Assembly (NCBI GenBank): GCA_019671005.1
Contig: CM033711.1
Coordinates: 58,081,049-58,145,048 of the forward strand
Origin: Hibiscus mutabilis
Lineage: Eukaryota; Streptophyta; Magnoliopsida; Malvales; Malvaceae
Length of the DNA stretch: 64,000 nucleotides
Reading direction: 5' to 3'
The notes under the pieces were generated by a model. It was not told the origin of the DNA, ran no database searches, and saw nothing but the letters and a program-made list of their open reading frames with translations. Shown here in pieces: positions 54,614 through 64,000 of this stretch (within the stretch, counting starts at the first letter, position 1; each line of letters begins with the position of its first letter). The position numbers and the translations under genes were made by a program.

Positions 54614-57600
54614 TGTAACACCCCTCGCCCGGGTTAGGAGCGAGAAGGGTTACGACGAGAAAATGAGCAAGCAATATGAAAATACAGGTCAATTAAAATT
54701 TTTCTCAACTCTATTAGGTGAGTTACTTATCTAGCAAGCTATCATAACACCCAATTGAATTACACTCAAGACTCTTTACTAATCATCAATTTGTTTTAAA
54801 CACTTATGTTTTTCTTTCAACTAATGTTGCTAGCCAAGCATGTGAACATACAAACATTATACGATTGCTCCTTAATATGATCATGACCGGTTCATTTCCT
54901 TTTATACCTACAAGCGCATTCATGTACCAATTCAATCCATTGATCTAATATATCTCATTCATTTGTACAATTCCCAAGTTCTTATTACATTTTAAGACTA
55001 GTTAGGCAATAAGCTAAATCTATTTACCATTTCGATTGGTGCCTTAGAAAAACTAGCCTCATAGGTAATTCAATTTATGCCTTATTTATCCCAACAAGCA
55101 TTTTAGAACTTAGCTTCCTTTCTAATAGGATCAATGGAGTTAGACTTATTTAGACTTAATCCAATAGGTTCAATTCTCTAATTTCCATAACTATATTCGA
55201 TCAATACAAGTATGTAAACACAAATATAATTAATTCATTCATTAAACAAGGTCACATTGTTTACAAAGACCTTTACTTATATACATCAAGATGTCATTAA
55301 GGTTATTACAATATTTTGATCAAGTTCATATATATATATATTCATTAGCCTAGTAAAATGCATGACAAGTTATGTGCCACCAACTAGGAGAATACAAATA
55401 ATATACAATCATACTTCAAGTCCTGCTTATCTTGCTTGGGTCCAAGGAAGATAGCTTCAAGGTCAAGCATTGATCAGGATGGCTTTTACCTAAGGTTTGG
55501 GAAGAATTCATACAAGAGTGATAAGTACAAGTTTGTACTTAGTGAGGTAGCATCTAATCTATCCAGATTATTAAGTTTCAAGGTTCTTTAATCTAATTAT
55601 AACTTATTCAAGCCTTAAACATGTTAGGTCCAGCCATAGCCTAGTACTTCAAGTATCACCCAAAGGTTCTAGCACACGATGAACAAGGGTTTCAAATCAA
55701 GGGTACACATTACACATTCAACAAACATCTCATGAGCAGTAACTAAGCAAGCCAACAAAGGTTCATTCAATTTAATTCGAATTAGGCATCCAAACTAGAT
55801 AGTCATACCTTTCTATTCAAATTAGATTCATTTACGCTTTAACTTATCTTTCAAGTAATAAGTAATCTTGACATTCCATTTATCAAGTGTCTTAATTGAC
55901 CTTAAACATTACTTCACTAGCATACAAACTTATTAGTCTATTTGATTAAGCAATATTCCATTTTAGTTAACTCTTGACTTAGTTACAAGTATAATTATCA
56001 AAGGAGATTCACCATTCGGGGTCAAAACTTCATTTAGGGCAGTAACCAATTGTCCAAACTGTTTACAAAACAATTTACAAAATTATCCAATTCACCTAGA
56101 TCACTCTCGCCACGTAGCTTATGCATGATTTACTTAAACATACATAATTTTCATTCCATACGTCGAAATATCTATTAGTTTACACCGTTTGAAATCTTAC
56201 TTAACCCTCCTTACCATCGTTTAGACCTTTCATTTTAATGTTTTGTTTTCAATTAATACAATTTTTAGTTCAAAGACAGGGCAATTTCATTTCTGGACAG
56301 TTTGCACTATCCAGAGGTTTTCATTTCCAGATTCCAGCTCACAAATCAGAATTCAATTATGTTTTCTCCTAATGAAATTAGACATATTAAGGTTCATTAC
56401 ATATAAATTTCATCCCTTAGTTCTACATGCACAATTTATGGTGATTTTTCAAAGTTGCTGCCCAGAACAAAGTTTTCTGGGCAAATTACACTAGGTTGCA
56501 TTTTAAGCTTCTTAATTCATTAGGACATGACTCTATCATAATATCCAGCTTACATCCCTTTTCTTACAAGTTTAAGTTAGTTTAATTTTGTATCTAACAC
56601 ATGAAAACAAAACATTATTGTTCAATAAGTTCGATTAACCCATTTTATAAGTAATTCCTCACTTGCAACTACCAAACAATCAAACTTTTCACTTCAAGAA
56701 TTTTACTCATATAAGTCAAGCAAACAATACATTCATAATGAATAAGCAAGTTTCATTCGAATGAGAAGCATTTTATTACGTTTTATTTGTTGAGATACAA
56801 GCAAGCTCAAGTTGCTAATATCATCATTCCGTTCTTGTAAGTTTGTTAAGTTCAAGCTCATCATCAAGAAGCTTATTTCAAGAATTATATCACACCAGCT
56901 AGACAATAAACACACATTCAAGTACAAGTAACTCAAGTATGTGATCATATAAGTCCAATTTAATTGTAATTCCTCTTTTAGCCATGTTTCATTTTTTTAC
57001 CTTTCACGACACAAGCAATTCAAGTTATCATGTTATTATTAAGTATCACAATGGTTAATATTTTTCACATGATAGCTTATCGTATTTTAGAGTCTTTAGT
57101 TTAATCATAACTTATCTAGGCTTTAATCCAATTTTAATCGAGTCTTAGGATAATCTACAAAGATCTAATCGAGCATCTCAAGCATACAAGATCAAACAAT
57201 TCAAATCAAGGTCTATTGTCACTCCAATCAAGCAAAGAATGTATCTACATGCATTAGGTAGTCTCAAACAAGGTACTCACTCAATTCATTCGAGTAGTAA
57301 TCCAATTCACCATGTTTTTATCATTCAGGATGCAAGAATATTCAATTTATCAATGTTATCATATTATCCAAGTCAATTCATTGTTTAGCAAACTTGCAGT
57401 CAAGAGTCAAGTTCATTGTCAAGAATCAAGGATACACATTTTCATTCAAGTGTAGCTTATTTCATTTTAACCTTATTAACAAGTTTTGCATGGGCCTTTA
57501 GTAATTCTTTTTTACTTTCTTTAATTTGAACTTTAGACAATTAGATGTCTTTTACTTGTTCGCCTTGGATCATCGATTCACTCATGAATAACCTTGGTCC

Positions 57601-59969
57601 GTGTTTGACCATATAGGTCCAAGCAATATTTAGCTCAAAGCACAAAGCAATGGGCAATATCGAGAGCATGTAAATCCTATCTTCACACTATCCAACCAAC
57701 TGTCGCCAATCTCTATACATCTCCCCCGTTACCTACTACTGTCGCCAATATATCACATGTAATGGGGCGTCCCCTGAGTCGTAACTCATGGACCGTAGTC
57801 CCAATATGACCAAGTATCACACTTTATTATCCAAGGACTTCCATTAAAAGGAAACTTAGGTATCTTATATCCTTTAAGCGTTTGATGTTCAAGTCAAGAT
57901 CATGCAAGTATGAAGCTTTTGAATTCAAGTGTTCAATTATCAATCATGTCAAGATCAAGATCAATTTTTAAACCCTTAGGCCATTTGAACCATAATCCAA
58001 TTATCAAGTAATCAAGATTTCAAGCATCAATTATGGTCACTTAGACCATCAAGCAATTCAAATAGGCCACTCAGATTTAGGAAGTAAGTATTAAACTCAT
58101 TTTCAAGTGATTATTACTTATCAAGCAAGTTTATTTTAATCTAGTATTATTCAATTGGTCATCCTACACCAGAAAGTACCATCTTACAACCAAAGCAGAA
58201 AGATTCAATCACATTTATGTATACAAATCAAGTCTCAAGCAAACAATCCAAGCAAACGCATTCCATTTCCATTCGATTAGTTATCAAGAAGATCAAGCAT
58301 TTCATTTCATGTTTCATATTCCATTATCTAGTCATGTACTTATTATCATCGTACCAATTAGACATTCTTACCTTAATTTTTGTTTACAAAGCATAAGTTA
58401 CATTCATTTCATGATACATTCACAAGCAAGAAGAATTAGCATGTAATATTTTGTTAGGACCTAAGTCTTAACCTTATGTTAACTGCACTCACCTTGTATC
58501 CCGGGTTACTAATACCCAAATCCTCACCCTCATCCCGACACTTATCCATTCATTATACAATTATCTTAATCTAGTAATCAAACAATGCAAGCATGTATTC
58601 GAACCAATATCAAACTCAATTCACACATGCATTCCATTTCAAGTATACATGTTATTACAAACACCAAAACTGTTTTTTTGGCGGTTTGTACACCCTTCAC
58701 TAAATTGTCTATATCTTTTAATATACACGCTGAATTTAAATCTGTTTATACCGTTGGAAAGCTAACTTAATTATATATCCATGCATATATGGCTCATACT
58801 TTTAGCCCTTATACATCAATACATGTTTTTAGTTAAATCGAATCAATTTACTGATTTCAAAATTGCCCAGATTACACTTAGGTCCACTTGATAAGCTAAT
58901 TAGCCTATGACCCTTATTCAATTAAATTTATTCCTTTTAGATCTTGATTTCCCTATTTTTACCATGTTTTTACAAGTCAAGTTTGATCCCTAATTAGTTC
59001 ATTTCAGTCCTCAATTTAACAGTTTTTCAAAATAGTCCATATTTCACAAATTCTACCAGCTAACACTTTAAGCAGTCCATTTAACTTCAATTCATGAAAT
59101 TCAAGTTATCTAGCATTCATTTTGGTCCTCCCCTTTTTTTAGCTAGCTTATCCAGCCTTTAATCTTATCCAATTCAATTCCGAATTTACCAATTTATTCA
59201 AAACAGTCCAGACTAGTGAATTAGGCTAGCTAGGTGACTAGTTTCATTACTAGTTCCAATTTTAGCATATAACCATCATACATAGTTGTTCAATTATCCA
59301 ATTTATGTCATATACAAATTTACAGCAAGCTTATACACAAATTAAGTCTCAATTTTATTAGGCAATTCAATCTACATTCAATTACAAGTTCATACTAGCC
59401 TTGATTTTCATGCATGTTAATATATTCAATTAGTCATGTTCATTCCCTGGTTTTTTTTACCTAATTATAACATCAGTCTAAGCATTATTCAAGCTCAAAC
59501 ATAATATCAATTCAAGAATCCTAATCGATTTGGGTAGAATTTACTTACAATGCTTTCAAATTTTGATTTCTATGAAAGGTAGCCCTACATGCAAGCTCTT
59601 AAACTCTCATCCATGGTGTTTCTCTCACCATTTCTCTCTCCCTCTATTCTTTCTTAACCCACGGCTGAATGGAGAAGAATGAAGATGATGTCTTCATTTT
59701 AATGGGTTTTGGAAATAACCATTTTACCCTTAAATAATCATTAATTAGAGACATAATCAAGGGTACACTTAAGAATTAAAATCTTTAGCATGAAATCGCA
59801 TTCTTTCGCATTTAATTCCATTTTGGTCATGTTATTTAGGCAACCCATCTTTCATTTCTTTCAGTTAGGTCACTAATCATCCTAATTGATTTAGGATCAA
59901 GCTTAATTAAGCTAGCTAATTAGGTTATTTAGCTTGATTACTTCTAGGGTACGTTTTAGGGTATTAAAA
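54614..59969 (-). repeat. 3' LTR of the giant-LTR element (about 5.36 kb)
   Basis: It runs from TGTAACACCC to GGGTATTAAA, an eroded form of the inverted end GGGTGTTACA. The first 3.8 kb is confirmed by the second copy; 58414-59969 is inferred to be LTR from the position of the purine tract. It is AT-rich, with no gene; short open frames such as 56733-56948 are simply repeated in the other LTR. Confidence 0.8.
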
Positions 59970-60200
59970 TTCTCCCCCCTTAAAAATAAATTCGCCCTAA
60001 AATTTCTCCTGAGATATATACTACCAACTCAGAACCTTTTACACATTCTGAGTTTCAATCAATCAAATGAAATTGTATTGGTTTCCAATTACCAATACCA
60101 AACAAGGTTTAACTCCTAGGTGGCACAATTTTCCTGCATGATGCATGATTGGCCCAGTTTAGTCCGAGAATCGGCTAAACCTAAGCTCTGATACCAAACT
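59970..60200 (-). other. Interior of the giant-LTR element
   Basis: A 231-bp stretch with the purine tract AAGGGGGGAGAA (minus, 59981-59970) at one end and the iMet primer site TGGTATCAGAGC (minus, 60196-60185) at the other, plus a four-base spacer. No open frame. All proteins must come from elsewhere. Confidence 0.85.
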
Positions 60201-63200
60201 TGTAACACCCCTCACCCGGATTAGGAGCGAGAAGCGTTACAACGAGAAAACGAACAAGCAAAACAAAAATACAGGTCAATTAAAATCTTTCTCTTTATTA
60301 AAAACTCAACTCTATTAGGTGAGTTACTTATCTAGCTATCATAATACCCAATTGAAATACACTCAAGACTCTTTACTAATCATCAATTTGTTTTAAACAC
60401 TTATGATTTTCGTTCAACTAATGTTGCTAGCGAAGCATGTGAACATACAAACATTATACGATTGCTCCTTAATATGATCATGCCCGATTCATTTCCTTTT
60501 TATACCTACAAGCGCATTCATGTACCAATTCAATCCATTGATCTAATATAACTCATTCATTTTTACAATTCCCAAGTTCCTATTACATTTTAAGACTAGT
60601 TAGGCAATAAGCTAAATCTATTTACCATTTCGATTAGTGCCTTAGAAAAACTAGCCTCATAGGTAATTCATTTTATGCCTTATTTATCCCAACAAGCATT
60701 TTAGAACTTATCTTCATTTCTAATAGGTTCAATGGAGTTAGACTTAATCCAACAGGTTCAATTCTCTAATTTCCATAACTATATTCGATCAATACAAGTA
60801 TGTAAACACAAATCTAATTCATTCATTCATTAAACAAGGTCACATTGTTTACAAAGACCTTTACTTATATACATCAAGATGCCATTAAGGTTATTACGAG
60901 ATTTTGATCAAGTTCATATATATACATTTTCATTAGCCTAGTAAAATGCATGACAAGTTATGTGCGACCAACTAGGAGAATACAAATAATATACAATCAT
61001 ACTTCAAGTCTTGCTTATCTTGCTTCGGGTCCAAGGAAGATAGTTTTAAGGTCAAGCATTGGTCGGGATGGCTTTTATCTGAGGTTTGGGAAGAATTCAT
61101 ACAAGAGTGATAAGTACAAGTTTGTACTTAGTGAGGTAGCATCTAATCTATCAATATTATTAAGTTTCAAGGTTCTTTAATCCAATTATAACTTATTCAA
61201 GCCTTAAACATATTAGGTCCAGCCATAGCCTAGTATTTCAATTATCACCCAAAGGTTCTAGCACATGGTGAACAAGGGTTTCAAATCAAGGGTACACATT
61301 ACACATTCAACAAACATCTCATGAGTAGTAACTAAGCAAGCCAACAAAGGTTCATTCAATTTAATTCAATTAGGCATCCAAAACTAGATAGTCATACCTT
61401 TCTATTCATATTAGATTCATTTACGCTTTAACTTATCTTTCAAGTAATAAGTAATCTTGACATTCTATTTATCAAGTGTCTTAATTGACCTTAAACATTA
61501 CTTAACTAGCATACAAACTTATTAGACTATTTGATTAAGCTTAATATTCTATTTTAGTTAACTCTTGACTTAGTTACAAGTATAATTATCAAAGGAGATT
61601 CACCATTCAGGGTCAAGACTTCATTTAGGGCAGTAACCAACTGTCCAAACTGTTTACAAAATAGTTTACAAAATTATCCAATTCACCTAAACTGCTACTG
61701 CCAGGTAGTTTGTGCACTGTTTACTTAAACATACATAATTTTCATTCCATACGTCGAAATATTTATTAGTTTACACCGTTTGAAAGCTTATTTAACCCTC
61801 TTTACCACCGTTTAGACCTTTCATTTTTAATGTTTTTTTTCAATTAATTCAGTTTTTAGTCCAAAGACAGGGCAATCACATTTCTGGACAGTTTGCACTG
61901 TCCAGAGATTTTCATTTCCAGATTCCAGCTCACAAATCAGAATTCAATTCTGTTTTCTCCTAATGAAAATAGACATATTAAGGTTCATTCCATATAAATT
62001 TCAGCCCTTATTTCCACATATACAATTTATGGTGATTTTCAAAGTTGCTGCCCAGAACGAAGTTTTCTGGGCATATTACACTAGGTTGCATTTTAAGCTT
62101 CTTAATTCATTAGGATATGACTCTATCATAATATTCAGCTTATATCCCTTTTCTTAAAAGTTGAAGTTAGTCTAATTTTGTATCTAAAACATGAAAACAG
62201 AACATCATTGTTCAATAAGTTCGATTAACCCATTTTATAAGTAATTCATCACTTGCAACTACCAAACAATCAAACTTTTCACTTCAAGAATTTTACTCAT
62301 ATAAGTCAAGCAAACAATACATTCATAATGAATAAGCAAGTTTCATTCGAATGAGAAGCATTTATTACATTTTATTTTTTGAGATACAAGCAAGCTCAAG
62401 TTGCTAATATCATCATTTCGTTCTTGTAAGTTCGTTAAGTTCAAGCTCATCATCAAGAAGCTTATTTCAAGAATTATATCACACCAGCTAGACAATAAAC
62501 ACACATTCAAGTACAAGTAACTCAAGTATGTGATCATATAAGTCCAATTGAATAGTAATTCCTCTTTTAGCCATGTTTCGTTTTTTACCTTTTATGACAC
62601 AAGCAACTCAAGTTATCATGTTATTATTAAGGATCACAATGGTTAATAATTTTCACATGATAGCTTATCGTATTTTAGAGTCTTTAGTTTAATCATCGCT
62701 TATCTAGACTTTAATCCCTTTTTAATCGAGTCTTAGGATAATCTACAAAGATCTAATTGAGCATCTCAAGCATACAAGATCAAACAATTCAAATCAAGGT
62801 CTATTATCACACCAATCAAGCAAAGAATGTATCCACATGCATTAGGCAGTCTCAAACAAGGTACTCACTCAAATCATTCGAGTAGTAATCCAATTCACCA
62901 TGTTTTTATCATTCAAGATTCAAGCATGTTCAATTTATCAATGTTATCATCTTATCCAAGTCAATTCATTGTTTAGCAAGCTTGTAGTCAAGAGTCAAGT
63001 TCATTGTCAAGAATCAAGGATACACATTTTCATTCAAGTGTAGCTTATTTCATTTTAACCTTATTAACAAGTTTTACCTAGTCCTTTAGTAATTCTTGTT
63101 TACTTTCTTTAATTTGAGCCTTAGACAATTAGATGTCTTTTACTTGTTAAGCCTTGGATCATCGATTCAATCGTGAATAATCGTGGTCCGTGTTTGACCA

Positions 63201-64000
63201 TATAGGTCCAAGCAATATTTAGCTCAAAGCACAAAGCAATGGCCAATATCGAGAGCATGTAAATCCTATCTACACACTATCCAACCAACTATTGCCAATC
63301 TCCGTACATCTCCCTCGTTACCCCTACTGTCGCCAATATATCACATGTAATGGGGCGTCCCCCTGAGTCGTAACTCATGGACCGTAGTCCCAAGATGACC
63401 AAGTATCACACTTTATTATCCAATGACTTCCATTGAAAGGCAACTTAGGTATCTTATCTCATTTAAGTGTTTCATGTTCAAGTCAAGATCATGCAAGTAT
63501 GAAGCTTTTGAATTCAAGTGTTCAATTATCAATCATGTCAAGATCAAGATCAATTTTTAAGCCCTTAGGCCATTTGAACCATAATCCAATTATCAAGTAA
63601 TCAAGATTTCAAGCATCAATTATGGTCACTTAGACCATTAAGCAATTCGAATAGGTCACTCAGATTTAGGGAGTAAGTATTAAATTCATTTTCAAGTGAT
63701 TATTATTTATCAAGCAAGTTTATTTTAATCTAGTATTATTCAATTGGTCATCCTACACCAGAAAGTACCATCTTACAACCAAAGCAGCAGGATTCAATCA
63801 CATTTATGTATACAAATCAAGTCTCAAGTAAACAATCCAAGAAAACGCATTCCACTACCATTCGATTAGTTATCAAGAGGATCAAGCATTCCATTCCATG
63901 TTGCATGTTCCATTATCAAGTCAAGTACTTATTATCATGGTAACAATTAGGCATTCTTCCCTTAATTTTTGTTTACCAAGCATAAATTAGATTCATTTGA
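60201..64000 (-). repeat. 5' LTR of the giant-LTR element (truncated by window)
   Basis: Colinear with 54614-58413 with scattered substitutions and small indels. It must continue about 1.5 kb past the window if the LTRs are equal. Confidence 0.9.

Larger units (their letters stand above)
54614..64000 (-). mobile_element. Giant-LTR element with minimal interior, right end outside window
   Basis: TGTAACACCCCTC begins at both 54614 and 60201, and the two sequences stay colinear for at least 3.8 kb until the window ends. On the minus strand a tRNA-iMet primer site (60185-60196) lies inside the right LTR and a polypurine tract (59970-59981, TTCTCCCCCCTT on the plus strand) lies inside the left LTR. 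Only about 230 bp separate the two LTRs, with no coding potential. It inserted in host element H; flank TCAGT at 54609-54613 should recur after the right LTR. Confidence 0.85.

Noticed and set aside
56733..62537. The same short minus-strand protein at 56733-56948 and 62343-62537
   Set aside because: Apparent conservation is only because both are copies of one LTR; no domain and one copy is frameshifted at its start.
1..64000. Host genes, tRNAs, rRNAs or a non-transposon gene system
   Set aside because: No plant gene structure, tRNA fold or cellular enzyme domain could be supported; the recognisable coding is retrotransposon Gag and Pol.

Overview
This window is plant nuclear DNA made almost entirely of LTR retrotransposons nested inside one another. 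The evidence is tRNA primer sites (Asp, initiator Met and the Tat/Ogre type), polypurine tracts, 5-bp target duplications, plant-type LTRs with TATA boxes, and Athila, Tat/Ogre and Copia protein domains. An AT-rich angiosperm, probably a eudicot, fits best; the species cannot be read from the sequence. I found no convincing host gene, tRNA, rRNA or CRISPR array.

Layout. (1) 1-11218 is an Athila-type Ty3/gypsy element on the minus strand. Its left end is cut by the window, and it is split by a 100-N gap whose two sides repeat the same 2.4 kb, almost certainly an unmerged contig overlap. (2) 11219-13092 and 17089-17660 are unassigned AT-rich DNA with a 120-bp minisatellite and a pyrimidine tract. 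A complete 4.0-kb gag-only Copia derivative (13098-17083, TSD AAGAG) sits between them. (3) From about 17661 to beyond the right edge lies one old minus-strand Tat/Ogre element (called host H), broken into four pieces by younger insertions: a 15.8-kb LARD-like element (17884-33666, TSD ATTAG) that itself holds a 6.3-kb Copia (24338-30676, TSD AGCCG); a deleted Athila-like element (34001-39906, TSD ATACA); a 12.9-kb Tat/Ogre element (41433-54314, TSD GAATG/AAATG); and an element with about 5.36-kb LTRs and only about 0.23 kb between them (54614 to beyond 64000). At the LARD and Athila-like insertion points the H reading frame resumes across the junction once one TSD copy is removed, which confirms the nesting.

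Every element carries stops, frameshifts, deletions or altered catalytic residues, so none looks autonomous. The most interesting signals are structural. A stem-loop stands just upstream of a purine-rich tract twice in each Athila-type element, with paired arm changes and a conserved loop, and Tat-type elements show a similar arrangement. A phase-preserving intron is predicted between protease and RT in both Tat/Ogre copies. The giant-LTR element has a minimal interior. A near-palindromic GTTGCC-NNGGCAAC family is scattered through both the LTR and coding DNA of the first element.
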